From contig NZ_MDDR01000035.1 in the NCBI RefSeq assembly GCF_001870435.1, forward strand, positions 62,001 to 126,000: 64,000 nucleotides of DNA, given 5' to 3'. Position 1 is the stretch's first letter, and every line of letters starts with the position of its first letter. Positions 33,457-42,068 of the stretch are shown piece by piece. The notes under the pieces were generated by a model that was given only the letters and a program-made list of their open reading frames with translations, searched no databases and was not told the DNA's origin. Both the position numbers and the translations under genes were made by a program. Origin of the DNA: Pseudomonas costantinii. Its GTDB lineage: Bacteria > Pseudomonadota > Gammaproteobacteria > Pseudomonadales > Pseudomonadaceae.

Positions 33457-36400
33457 ATGACCGTGAATACTATAAACGTAGTGGGCTTTGGCTCGGCAAA
33501 AAATGCTGCTCCTCAAGCGAACGATAACGTGAACAGTGCGCCGTCTGCCAGGAGTGAGAGTATTTCACCGGCGGATACCGAGGCTTCTCGAGCGGCGGCT
33601 GATGCCCGATTGCAGCAAACTTATTTAGCGCAGCCTTCATCAGGCGCACGCCTGTCGGTTCCGGCAGAGTCTACATTGGGGCGCTGGCTGGAGGCACTGA
33701 GCGGAGCCGTCAACTCTTCGGTGTTCAAGCGCCTGGAACAAGTGTTTGGAGGCAAGGGGGCATTTACTCATATTGACCACACGAAGGGTGAGATCTGGTT
33801 CGACAGCGGGTATAAAAAGATAAACATGGACTCCCCAGAGCTAAACGATCTACCGGGTGGTAAAGCGCTGTTTGAAAACTTGATGGTGATTGCCAGAAAG
33901 CTAGCGCCTTCTGGCGTTTTCAGCCGCCATGACGCTTATACATTGGGCGCGCTCGGCAAGGACACAGTTGATTCGAACATGGTTCAACAGTTTTTATATG
34001 GCCCAGGCCCGAAGGCATTGCCTGACAGCCATGTACCTGCCGATATTTTGAGCCAAACCGGCGAAGCCGAAACGCGGCATAACCTGCTCGCCGCTTTGAA
34101 GAAGCACATTGAGACGCCTGGTACGAAGTCAGACATGGAATCCATCGCCGTGGAGGTCGCGCCGCACTCCGTCTATTGGCGCGCAGATCAGCCGCAACCC
34201 TTCACGATGAACCTCAAACAACTGATAACGGCCTACGGTTTGTTCGCCCCAACGACCCTGGAAGCACTGGCCAATCTGGAGCGCGTATTGTTCGCTCCGT
34301 CGTTGTCGGTGCCAAGTGCAGGTGACTATGGCGGGTTGCTGAGTAAAGGCGTGCCATTAAGCGAAGACGCTCAGAAAAAAATAATCGAAACCGTCAGCAC
34401 CTGGAAGGTCGGTCAAACTCAGGTGCCGCTGGGCGCAGGAGGCAAGGTTGTAAACCTTTTCGATTATCTAAAACGCTCGGTTCCGGAGTCGCTGAGGGGG
34501 CTGGCCGACAGCAATCCACAGGCGTTTCTCAACGCCATGATCGATACCCCTCAAGCCCGCGCGCTGGGTAAGCAACTGCAGGAGGCGATTGGCGCCTTGC
34601 CCACCGCTACCAGTGCCCAGGAAGCATTGCTTGCGGCGCTCGTGCTGGAGGTCGACCCAGCAGGGGGGCTGGACCGCAATAATCTGGCCGGCTATAACCT
34701 GCGCCAGCAAGACAATAAGGGCAGATCGCCGGCCGAAATTGCCAAACGTTTTGAAGCGCACCTACAGGGGCCACTCAGCCCAGAAATGGCGAAAGTCGCG
34801 GCTTTCCAATTACTGGCCATGGCAGCGCCGGAGTTTTTGGTCAAAGGCATGCCTGACACATTGGTGTATGGCACCCTGCCATGGGCCGCGTTCAGCGCGG
34901 GAATATCCCTCCGCGAACAGGAGCTTCCAGGCTCGACAGTCGGGCAGACCTACAATCAGATCAGACAACGTGATGTCCTGGAACCTGTTACAGCGGAACA
35001 AGAATACCAGTCGAAAGTTGCCGCACTGCAATCAGTGATCGACTGGGGTATCGCCAACGGCGTTATCAAGGAAAACAGCGAGGGCTATAGCGATGAAGTC
35101 ATCGAGAAGGCTTCCGCTGCCATGCAAAAGCTGGCTGAAAGTACGGTGGAAACCCTCAAACAGGTTGCAGCGGCTGTGCCAACCCGTCGGGAACTGGCAT
35201 TGGCAGAACTAACCAAAGTTTACGGCACAGAAAACGCGCATCTGTTTGAGAAAAAAATCATAATGCAGCGCAGTGGTTATAACCGTAAAGATACGTCACT
35301 GTTGGACCTTTATATGTCTGGCAAACTTTATCGTGTCTGGGCTTCGAAAGATCCTGCCTTCCCAACGTCGAAACTCTTGGCAGGTCTCAGCCAGTTGCCT
35401 AAAATAAAAGAAGTATTTGAGCAGGCCTTTGACGATCATACCGACAGCTTTGGCAAGGCTGCAGGTGCATTGCTCCAACATCAAATCTTGCAGTTGCCGG
35501 ATGAAGACCGGAAGAGGTTCGAGCTCGGCCAGGTGAGTATGATGCATGTGGGAGAATCTTCTAGTTCGGAATTTCCGAAAGGCAGTGAAGATCACCCCTT
35601 GTTTAAGCATTTTGGACGGGGCGCGGTTCTTATTGATACGGTGTTGAATGGTGAATCCGTTAGTTATGTATATTCGCCGATATTGGGGAAAATTCTCAAG
35701 CAGGGCGAATATATTTCCGGCGTCCCTGAAGGGTGGCGTATACGGCGCGGTAAACGCCCCGAGGATCCACTCTGGGGTGTGGAGGTGGGTGGTAAATTTT
35801 TTGGTTTAAAAGCACATTGGGCGGGAAGCAGAACTCTTCCGGCTTCTAAATCCGATATTCTGCCCTCGGGGCTGACGTCATCGGAAAGGATCAAAGAGAT
35901 AGGTGGCATCATTAGCCTTAATTACAAAGCGGCTATAGAAGAATTCAGAGAGGCGGCCAAGGGTGAAACCGACTTAGAAAAAACACGCCGGAAACAACAG
36001 GCGTTCCAGGGTTTTGTGTTAAGCCTTGTACCTTTTCACGACTTTATAAAAAGTATAGTTATAGGTGATAAGCACGAAGCGGTCGTTAATGGGCTTTTTG
36101 ATTTTGTTGGTTTGATTTTGCCAGGTCTTAAAGGAGGCGCTGGCGCCGTCAAGTTGGGCGTCGGCGCGACTACCAACGCGTTGAAATTTGTTAAAGAATT
36201 TGCCAAGGCAGGGCTCAAGGCGGCTAATCCGGTGGGAAGTATTTATGATGCGGGGAGTGGTTTATTCAAATTGGGTAAAACCGCCATTAAAACGCTGCCG
36301 ACCGTTAAGCTTCCGTCGTTTGATTTTGACAGCCTGCGTTCTATGTCCGGCCGCAGCGGCAGCTGGAATATTCCCCATGGTGGATACAAGCAGACGATCG

Positions 36401-36714
36401 CTGAAGGTACTTACCGACCATTAGGTGAGGATGGCAGTGTCATTTCCGTTGTGGCGTCGCAAAAAGATGGCAAATGGTTTGCCCTTGACCCTAATACCCT
36501 GACGCCCTACGGCCCCGAGTTGAAAAAATTCACACCCATTACCGTAAAAGAACTGGATGATCTTCGTCTGGACGTTGGTTCTTCAATAAAGACTGTCGAT
36601 GGTGTAAAAAGCTACATAGACGAACAGGGAAGCGTTCCGTCTGGCCAGTCACTACCCCCCCAGCCTGCCAAGGCGCCGGAAGCCGAAGGCGAGCAAAAAA
36701 GCAACGCTGCCTAA
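33457..36714 (+). CDS. Large orphan protein, candidate HrpL-controlled type III effector
   Basis: This encodes 1085 residues. The ATG at 33457 is the first possible start because TAA stands two codons before it. I do not recognise the family. The first 60 residues are rich in Ser, Ala and Asn and poor in hydrophobic and acidic residues, like type III export signals. No Sec signal, repeats or catalytic motif could be named. Residues about 848-912 are hydrophobic and Gly-rich (FVLSLVPFHDFIKSIVIGDK; LFDFVGLILPGLKGGAGAVK). From memory, this resembles a segment in large Pseudomonas toxin-like proteins. The C-terminus is Pro/Glu/Ala-rich. Codon use is more AT-rich than in its neighbours. It is a single insertion between core genes. 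Confidence 0.8.
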   Translation: MTVNTINVVGFGSAKNAAPQANDNVNSAPSARSESISPADTEASRAAADARLQQTYLAQPSSGARLSVPAESTLGRWLEALSGAVNSSVFKRLEQVFGGKGAFTHIDHTKGEIWFDSGYKKINMDSPELNDLPGGKALFENLMVIARKLAPSGVFSRHDAYTLGALGKDTVDSNMVQQFLYGPGPKALPDSHVPADILSQTGEAETRHNLLAALKKHIETPGTKSDMESIAVEVAPHSVYWRADQPQPFTMNLKQLITAYGLFAPTTLEALANLERVLFAPSLSVPSAGDYGGLLSKGVPLSEDAQKKIIETVSTWKVGQTQVPLGAGGKVVNLFDYLKRSVPESLRGLADSNPQAFLNAMIDTPQARALGKQLQEAIGALPTATSAQEALLAALVLEVDPAGGLDRNNLAGYNLRQQDNKGRSPAEIAKRFEAHLQGPLSPEMAKVAAFQLLAMAAPEFLVKGMPDTLVYGTLPWAAFSAGISLREQELPGSTVGQTYNQIRQRDVLEPVTAEQEYQSKVAALQSVIDWGIANGVIKENSEGYSDEVIEKASAAMQKLAESTVETLKQVAAAVPTRRELALAELTKVYGTENAHLFEKKIIMQRSGYNRKDTSLLDLYMSGKLYRVWASKDPAFPTSKLLAGLSQLPKIKEVFEQAFDDHTDSFGKAAGALLQHQILQLPDEDRKRFELGQVSMMHVGESSSSEFPKGSEDHPLFKHFGRGAVLIDTVLNGESVSYVYSPILGKILKQGEYISGVPEGWRIRRGKRPEDPLWGVEVGGKFFGLKAHWAGSRTLPASKSDILPSGLTSSERIKEIGGIISLNYKAAIEEFREAAKGETDLEKTRRKQQAFQGFVLSLVPFHDFIKSIVIGDKHEAVVNGLFDFVGLILPGLKGGAGAVKLGVGATTNALKFVKEFAKAGLKAANPVGSIYDAGSGLFKLGKTAIKTLPTVKLPSFDFDSLRSMSGRSGSWNIPHGGYKQTIAEGTYRPLGEDGSVISVVASQKDGKWFALDPNTLTPYGPELKKFTPITVKELDDLRLDVGSSIKTVDGVKSYIDEQGSVPSGQSLPPQPAKAPEAEGEQKSNAA

Positions 36715-36743
36715 GTAGGTAGGATTGCCAGAGCGGCCTGAAG

Positions 36744-36779
36744 AGTGGCGATCATCAAGACATATGCACGATCGCCACT
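36744..36779 (+). other. Hairpin 30 bp after the effector candidate
   Basis: AGTGGCGAT and ATCGCCACT are perfect 9-bp arms with an 18-nt loop. No T-run follows. It may protect the 3' end or act as a weak terminator. Confidence 0.45.
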
Positions 36780-36885
36780 GTCGGTACTCGTCAGTTCAAA
36801 CGGCCCGTTGAAGCGCTGGCCTATCGTCATTGCGAACGTGTTATACGCCGCGCAGTGAATTGTTCCGCGGAACGAAAAATGGAAG

Positions 36886-37236
36886 TTGGCCAAAGAAGAG
36901 TCCTGGCGTTTGAGCAAGCTGGAAAAGCTACTGCACATCTCGGAACGGCACCTGAAAAAAACCACTCGGCAGAACGGGATTGTGTTCAAGCCTTATAAGC
37001 CTGGTGAGCCCATTCCCGAGGACGTGAAAGGGCGTCTTGAACGGATGGAAGAGAAACTGGAGCGAATGACTGAGTCTTACGAGAAGTTGCGAGTCTTCGT
37101 AGCGATCAAACAAAGCGAGCAAGAGGAAAGGCCCCAATCACTGCCTGACACAACCCGTGGCCGAACGGCATGCATCGGTGCATGTCGCTCGGCCACTGGC
37201 CGCATAAAGGGTGCGATTTCCCCCTCCCTGCGCTAA
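36886..37236 (+). CDS. Short orphan reading frame, doubtful or remnant
   Basis: This 116-codon frame has only a TTG start and no good ribosome site. Codon use in the first 80 codons looks like real coding sequence. The predicted peptide is helical and charged (LSKLEKLLHISERHLKKTTR; LERMEEKLERMTESYEKLRV). The same frame is open upstream to a TGA at 36856. The last 30 codons run through a hairpin and look non-coding. It may be the 3' remnant of a lost gene. No family recognised. Confidence 0.3.
   Translation: MAKEESWRLSKLEKLLHISERHLKKTTRQNGIVFKPYKPGEPIPEDVKGRLERMEEKLERMTESYEKLRVFVAIKQSEQEERPQSLPDTTRGRTACIGACRSATGRIKGAISPSLR
37157..37196. other. Strong hairpin before mpl
   Basis: An 18-base arm starting GTGGCCGA pairs with its inverse ending TCGGCCAC, at 16 of 18 positions, around the tetraloop TCGG. 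It marks the downstream end of the accessory segment 33.1-37.2 kb. No T-run follows. Confidence 0.6.
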
Positions 37237-37264
37237 CCTGCCTCGATGTTTTACGAGGTCGACT

Positions 37265-38614
37265 ATGCACATTCATATTCTCGGTATTTGCGGCACATTC
37301 ATGGGCTCGATGGCGGTTCTGGCCAAAGAGCTGGGCCATCACGTCACTGGCTCCGACGCCAACGTTTACCCACCCATGAGCACGCAACTGCAAGCCCAGG
37401 GCATTGAACTGACCCAAGGCTACGACCCTTCACAATTCGACCCTGTGCCGGATCTGGTGGTCATCGGCAACGCCATGGTGCGTGGTAACCCGGCAGTCGA
37501 ATACGTACTCAATAAAGGTTTGCCTTATGTCTCCGGCCCACAGTGGCTGGCCGACCATGTGCTGCAAGGCCGCTGGGTACTGGCGGTCGCCGGCACCCAC
37601 GGCAAGACCACCACCAGCAGCATGCTGGCCTGGGTGCTTGAGCATGCGGGCATGAGCCCTGGCTTCCTGATCGGCGGCGTGCCGCAAAACTTCTCGGTGT
37701 CGGCGCGCCTGGGCGATACGCCGTTCTTTGTGATTGAAGCGGATGAATACGACAGCGCCTTCTTCGACAAACGCTCCAAGTTCGTTCACTACCGTCCACG
37801 CACGGCGATCCTGAACAATCTTGAGTTCGATCACGCTGACATCTTCCCTGACCTGCCGGCCATCGAGCGCCAGTTCCACCACTTGGTGCGCACCATTCCA
37901 AGTGAAGGCCTGGTCATCCATCCGACCACCGAGCCTGCTTTGCAGCGTGTGATCGACATGGGCTGCTGGACCCCGGTGCAAACCACCGGTGCGGGCGGGC
38001 AGTGGCAGGTCAAGTTGCTCAGTGAAGACGGTTCCAGGTTTGAAGTGCTGTTTGAAGGCGAAGCGCAAGGCATTGTCGAGTGGGACATGACCGGTCAGCA
38101 CAACGTCGCCAACGCCTTGGTCACCCTGGCCGCCGCGCGGCACGTTGGCGTGGTGCCCTCCATGGGCATCGCGGCATTGAGCGCGTTCAAAAGTGTGAAA
38201 CGCCGCATGGAAAAAGTGGCCGACGTGAATGGGATTACCATCTACGACGACTTTGCCCACCACCCGACGGCGATTGCCACCACGCTGGATGGCTTGCGCA
38301 AGCGGGTTGGTGATGCTCAGATCATCGCGATTGTCGAACCGCGCTCCAACTCCATGAAGCTTGGCGCGCACCGTGATGGCCTGCCGGAAAGCGTCAACGA
38401 CGCCGACCAAGTGGTCTGGTATGCGCCCGTCAATCTCGGCTGGGACCTGCCGGCGATTGCCGCGTTGTGCACGGTGCCCTCGATCGTGTGTGACACCATC
38501 GAAGGCATTATTGAGCACGTCAAACATCAGGCCAAACCTGGCACCCATGTGGTTGTGATGAGCAACGGCGGGTTCGGTGGCCTCCATGGCAAATTGGCTG
38601 AGGCGCTGAAATGA
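37265..38614 (+). CDS. mpl: Murein tripeptide ligase Mpl
   Basis: This 449-residue enzyme attaches the recycled tripeptide L-Ala-gamma-D-Glu-meso-DAP to UDP-MurNAc. The start is ATG 37265 (MHIHILGICGTFMGSMA); an in-frame ATG 18 codons earlier is less likely. Mur-ligase motifs are VAGTHGKTTTSSMLAW, FVIEADEYDSAFFDKRSK, LNNLEFDHADIF and IYDDFAHHPTAI. Its stop overlaps ubiX by 4 nt. Confidence 0.97.
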   Translation: MHIHILGICGTFMGSMAVLAKELGHHVTGSDANVYPPMSTQLQAQGIELTQGYDPSQFDPVPDLVVIGNAMVRGNPAVEYVLNKGLPYVSGPQWLADHVLQGRWVLAVAGTHGKTTTSSMLAWVLEHAGMSPGFLIGGVPQNFSVSARLGDTPFFVIEADEYDSAFFDKRSKFVHYRPRTAILNNLEFDHADIFPDLPAIERQFHHLVRTIPSEGLVIHPTTEPALQRVIDMGCWTPVQTTGAGGQWQVKLLSEDGSRFEVLFEGEAQGIVEWDMTGQHNVANALVTLAAARHVGVVPSMGIAALSAFKSVKRRMEKVADVNGITIYDDFAHHPTAIATTLDGLRKRVGDAQIIAIVEPRSNSMKLGAHRDGLPESVNDADQVVWYAPVNLGWDLPAIAALCTVPSIVCDTIEGIIEHVKHQAKPGTHVVVMSNGGFGGLHGKLAEALK

Positions 38615-39240
38615 GCGGACCGGAACGCGTCACCCTGGCGATGACTGGCGCATCCGGTGCGCCGTATGGCTTGCGCCTGCTGGATTGTCTAGTGCGCGAG
38701 GACCGCGAGGTGCACTTCCTGATCTCCAAGGCGGCGCAGTTGGTGCTGGCTACCGAGACGGATGTCGCGCTCCCCGCCAAGGTGCAGATGATGCAGGCCT
38801 TCCTGACCGAGTACACCGGTGCGGCGGCAGGGCAGATCAGGGTTTACGGTAAAGAGGATTGGATGTCGCCTGTGGCTTCCGGCTCCGGTGCGCCGGCGGC
38901 GATGGTGGTGGTGCCGTGTTCCACTGGCACCTTGTCGGCGATTGCGACGGGTGCCTGCAACAACCTGATCGAGCGTGCGGCGGACGTGACCTTGAAAGAG
39001 CGTCGCCAGTTGATCCTGGTACCGCGCGAGGCGCCGTATTCGAGTATTCACCTGGAGCACATGCTCAAGCTGTCGAACATGGGTGTGACCATCTTGCCGG
39101 CGTCTCCCGGCTTCTATCACCAGCCGCAGACCATCGATGACCTGGTGGATTTTGTGGTGGCGCGCATTCTCAATCTGCTGAATATCCCGCAGGACATGCT
39201 GCCGCGTTGGGGCGAGCACCATTTGAGCAGCGATGAATAA
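38611..39240 (+). CDS. ubiX: Flavin prenyltransferase UbiX
   Basis: This 209-residue enzyme makes the prenylated FMN cofactor used by the UbiD decarboxylase in ubiquinone synthesis. Family features are MTGASGAPYGLRLLDCL, VVPCSTGTLSAIATGACNNL, RAADVTLKERRQLILVPREA and PASPGFYHQPQTIDDLVDF. It is coupled to mpl (ATGA) and overlaps the following small gene by 8 nt. Confidence 0.97.
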   Translation: MSGPERVTLAMTGASGAPYGLRLLDCLVREDREVHFLISKAAQLVLATETDVALPAKVQMMQAFLTEYTGAAAGQIRVYGKEDWMSPVASGSGAPAAMVVVPCSTGTLSAIATGACNNLIERAADVTLKERRQLILVPREAPYSSIHLEHMLKLSNMGVTILPASPGFYHQPQTIDDLVDFVVARILNLLNIPQDMLPRWGEHHLSSDE

Positions 39241-39517
39241 GGCGCTACTGGTGGTGTTGGCGCTGCAACTGACGGGCTGCGCCACTGCTCGCACACTGGA
39301 TGCAGCGCAGCCCGGCGCGCCGGTGGTGTATGCCGGTACGCGGCTGGATTTGTATGCGATTAATGGAGGCTGCTGCGCCAAGGATCGTTTTGGCGTCGAG
39401 GCGCCGAGCTATCCGCATGTCGACCTGCCGGCCAGTGCCGTACTCGACACGCTGCTGTTGCCGCTGTCGGTGTTGACGGTGTTGGGGGTTGGGTTTAACG
39501 CCACAGGCGGGCTCTAG
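39233..39517 (+). CDS. Small YceK/YidQ-like lipoprotein
   Basis: This 94-residue protein has a short lipoprotein signal, MNKALLVVLALQLTGCATAR, with lipobox LTGC. The remainder carries VYAGTRLDLYAINGGCCAKD and HVDLPASAVLDTLLLPLSVL, the layout of the YceK family. Function unknown. It starts within ubiX and ends just before a palindromic repeat that probably terminates the mpl-ubiX unit. Confidence 0.82.
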   Translation: MNKALLVVLALQLTGCATARTLDAAQPGAPVVYAGTRLDLYAINGGCCAKDRFGVEAPSYPHVDLPASAVLDTLLLPLSVLTVLGVGFNATGGL

Positions 39518-39528
39518 CACCGACCTTA

Positions 39529-39559
39529 GATCGTTCCCACGCAGAGCGTGGGAACGATC
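39529..39559. repeat. Perfect palindromic repeat, probably a terminator
   Basis: GATCGTTCCCACGC and GCGTGGGAACGATC are perfect 14-bp arms around AGA. It shares its core with the longer repeat at 29210-29340. It sits between two convergent genes and could end both transcripts. Confidence 0.8.
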
Positions 39560-39573
39560 AGCGATGTCCGGCC

Positions 39574-40215
39574 TTATTTACCTAGCTTACGCAGCTCATC
39601 CGATTCCACCACCCGCACTCCATCCTGCTCTTCCAGTGCCAGACGCCACATGGCCCGGGCCAACTCGCAGACTTCAATGCCGTGGTACTTGCCCGGAATC
39701 AACCGCGACAACGGCCCGGCCAGTTGTTCGGCCAAGCGTGGTTCCAGTCTTTCTCCCAGCAACAATGACGGCCGCACGATGGTCAGTTGTGGCCAGCCCT
39801 GAGTCTTCAGCGCCTGTTCCATTTCCCCTTTGACCCGGTTGTAGAAGATCGAGGATTTTGGGTCTGCACCAATCGCGCTGATCACGATCAGATGCCGCGC
39901 GCCCATTTCCCGTGCGCGCTTGGCAAAGGCCACGACCATGTCCAGGTCAACGGCGCGAAACGCAGCCTCGGAGCCTGCTTGTTTGATGGTGGTGCCCAGG
40001 CAGCAGAAGGCGATGTCCACACGGCCGCTCAGTTGCGGCAGAAACACCGCCGGGTCGCCCACCGGGTTTTCCAGGTGTGGGTGTTCGGCCAGTGGCTTGC
40101 GGCTGGGTGCCAGCACGCGAGTCACCGTGGGTTCGTTGAGCAGTCGGTCAAGCAGGTGTTCGCCGGTAAGGCCAGAGGCTCCGGCGAGCAATATATGTTG
40201 AGGTGTCAGGTACAT
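39574..40215 (-). CDS. NAD(P)-binding Rossmann protein (HTATIP2-like)
   Basis: This 213-residue protein is of the atypical short-chain dehydrogenase type. The nucleotide-binding motif is LLAGASGLTGEHLLDRLL. IAFCCLGTTIKQAGSEAAFR and HLIVISAIGADPKSSIFYNR, with the following K, are typical of the HTATIP2-like branch. The enzyme activity is unknown. Confidence 0.85.
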   Translation of the reverse strand: MYLTPQHILLAGASGLTGEHLLDRLLNEPTVTRVLAPSRKPLAEHPHLENPVGDPAVFLPQLSGRVDIAFCCLGTTIKQAGSEAAFRAVDLDMVVAFAKRAREMGARHLIVISAIGADPKSSIFYNRVKGEMEQALKTQGWPQLTIVRPSLLLGERLEPRLAEQLAGPLSRLIPGKYHGIEVCELARAMWRLALEEQDGVRVVESDELRKLGK

Positions 40216-40244
40216 AGTAATTCCCCCTTGTTACACGTTACAGC

Positions 40245-41963
40245 TTAGTTGCCTTTGGCTTCCTTGCTACTCATAGAGACGCTTTCGAGCGCCTTTCGTG
40301 CTTGCTGTTTACGTAATAATTGCCAATGGGCGATCACACCTTTGGGGGCCCAGATCTGCGGTTCTGAGGCTTCGAAGTTGTCCGCCTGTTCGCGTTCGGC
40401 GACGTGCAGTTGTGCCAGTTTGAAGGCTTGCTGCAAATCGTCGGTCTGGTTGAAGGCTTGGGCGAAGAGGGCGTCGCCGAAGTAGGTGAAATCCGCTTCT
40501 TCGGAGCATCCGAAGGACACGCGATCGGCGCGCGAGGCGGTCATGATCAGGGTGTGCTCGTCCTTCAGGGCGGGGATAAATCCGCCGGAATAGCAGGCGG
40601 AAATCACGATGATCTTGTCGCGGTTTTTCAGCGGTGCGAGCACGGCTGCCAGCTCGTCGGCCGGCAGGTCGGCCAGTTCCATACGCGGCTGGTCCAGCAC
40701 CAGTTCGTGTTCGTGGGTGCCGTGGCTGGTTAGATAGATAAACACCAGGTCTTGCGGCCCGGTGCGTTCGGCCAGGGTTTGCACCGCACGGCGCAGGCTT
40801 TCGCGGGTGGCCAGGGGGCGGTCGGCGATATGGTCGCGGTGGTTGACCAGGCGGATCTGCCCACGAGCACCAAAACGGGTGGCGAGCATGTTGCTGACGT
40901 AATCGGCTTCGCGCAGAAACACGCTCTGTTTGCCGTCGCCAGCCAGTACCAGGGTGTACAGCTCGACGGCAGGGCTTGAGGGTGGCACGGCGGCGAGGGC
41001 GGCATCGAGCAAGCGGCCTTGCGCCAATACACCAACCTCCAGTGGGTCAGGCAGCAACTTGCCGTCGGCGTCGCGCACGCGCATGCCATTGGCCCACGTG
41101 CCGGCCTGTACGGTGCCGTCGGTGAGAACGAGAGTACCGTTGCCTTGATAGCTGTCGCTGTCGAAGCCGCCGACATAGAAGCTGCCGTCGGTGAGGTTCA
41201 GGCGGCCTTCGCCGGTGAAGCGCCAGTCGCTGAAATGGCCGACATAGTGGCTGCCATCGATGCCGATCAACTCGCCCTTGCCGCTGAGTGCGCCTTCCTT
41301 GAACTGGCCGATCCACACGTCGCCGTCGGCGTTTTCATAGCGGCCTTTACCGTTGAGCTGATTTTGTTTGAACTGGCCGACATAGATATCGCCGTCAGCG
41401 CTGTTGAAGGTGCCGTTGCCTTCGAGTTGGCCATCGACAAAGCGGCCGCTGAACTGGTTGCCACTGTCGTCGTTGCGCTGGCCTTCGCCATTCGGTTTGC
41501 CGTGGGCGAACTGGCCCTGGTACTGACTGCCGTCAGCCAGCTCCAGGCGGCCGAGGCCGGAATACTGGTCGTCTTTGAATTCACCGCGATAGGTCATCTG
41601 CCCCTCTTTGAGGGTGCCTTCGCCGTTGCGTCGACCGTTTTTGAACCCGCCGACATAGCTGCTGCCCGAGGTGGTCAGGCTGCCCTGGCCGTCGAACAAA
41701 CCCTGCTGGAACTGGCCTTTATAGACCTCGCTGTTGCTGCCATGCCATTCGCCCTGGCCGTGCCACTGGCCTTTGTCGAACTGGCCGGCGTACCAACTGC
41801 CGTTGGGGTAGTCCACGCGGCCTTGGCCTTGCAGCAAGCCATTGACTACATCGCCACGGTAGCGGCCGCCATCGGGCAGACGCGCATCAGGCGGCAACAG
41901 CGATTCGCCGTCTCCGCAAGCGGTGAGCAACAGGGCAAGGGCAAGGGGAGCGAGTGGGCGCAT
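40245..41963 (-). CDS. MORN-repeat lipoprotein with C13-type cysteine protease domain
   Basis: This 572-residue protein starts at the ATG at 41963. The longer start 29 codons upstream would place residues before the signal LAPLALALLLTACGDGE (lipobox LTAC). Residues about 40-300 hold 11 MORN repeats and one partial, each of about 23 residues (example YVGQFKQNQLNGKGRYENAD). Residues about 330-545 form a caspase/legumain-like domain with His in YLTSHGTHEHEL and Cys in VISACYSGGFIPAL. It is exposed on the envelope. The target is unknown. Confidence 0.88.
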   Translation of the reverse strand: MRPLAPLALALLLTACGDGESLLPPDARLPDGGRYRGDVVNGLLQGQGRVDYPNGSWYAGQFDKGQWHGQGEWHGSNSEVYKGQFQQGLFDGQGSLTTSGSSYVGGFKNGRRNGEGTLKEGQMTYRGEFKDDQYSGLGRLELADGSQYQGQFAHGKPNGEGQRNDDSGNQFSGRFVDGQLEGNGTFNSADGDIYVGQFKQNQLNGKGRYENADGDVWIGQFKEGALSGKGELIGIDGSHYVGHFSDWRFTGEGRLNLTDGSFYVGGFDSDSYQGNGTLVLTDGTVQAGTWANGMRVRDADGKLLPDPLEVGVLAQGRLLDAALAAVPPSSPAVELYTLVLAGDGKQSVFLREADYVSNMLATRFGARGQIRLVNHRDHIADRPLATRESLRRAVQTLAERTGPQDLVFIYLTSHGTHEHELVLDQPRMELADLPADELAAVLAPLKNRDKIIVISACYSGGFIPALKDEHTLIMTASRADRVSFGCSEEADFTYFGDALFAQAFNQTDDLQQAFKLAQLHVAEREQADNFEASEPQIWAPKGVIAHWQLLRKQQARKALESVSMSSKEAKGN

Positions 41964-42068
41964 AGCGGGATCCGGATAATTGAGCGCCGAGTATGCCGCA
42001 GCTGCGAGTTTCATACACAAATTTACATACGCTGTGGTGAGGATTATCACCTCACCACAGGCACGGCC

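Noticed and set aside
36711..36989. 92-codon minus-strand frame after the large gene
   Set aside because: It runs through both arms of a hairpin, ends on the last bases of the plus-strand gene and has no ribosome site.
36879..37002. ATG-started 40-codon frame overlapping the orphan frame at 36886
   Set aside because: It has poor codon use and no conserved features; the neighbouring frame has more coding-like codons.
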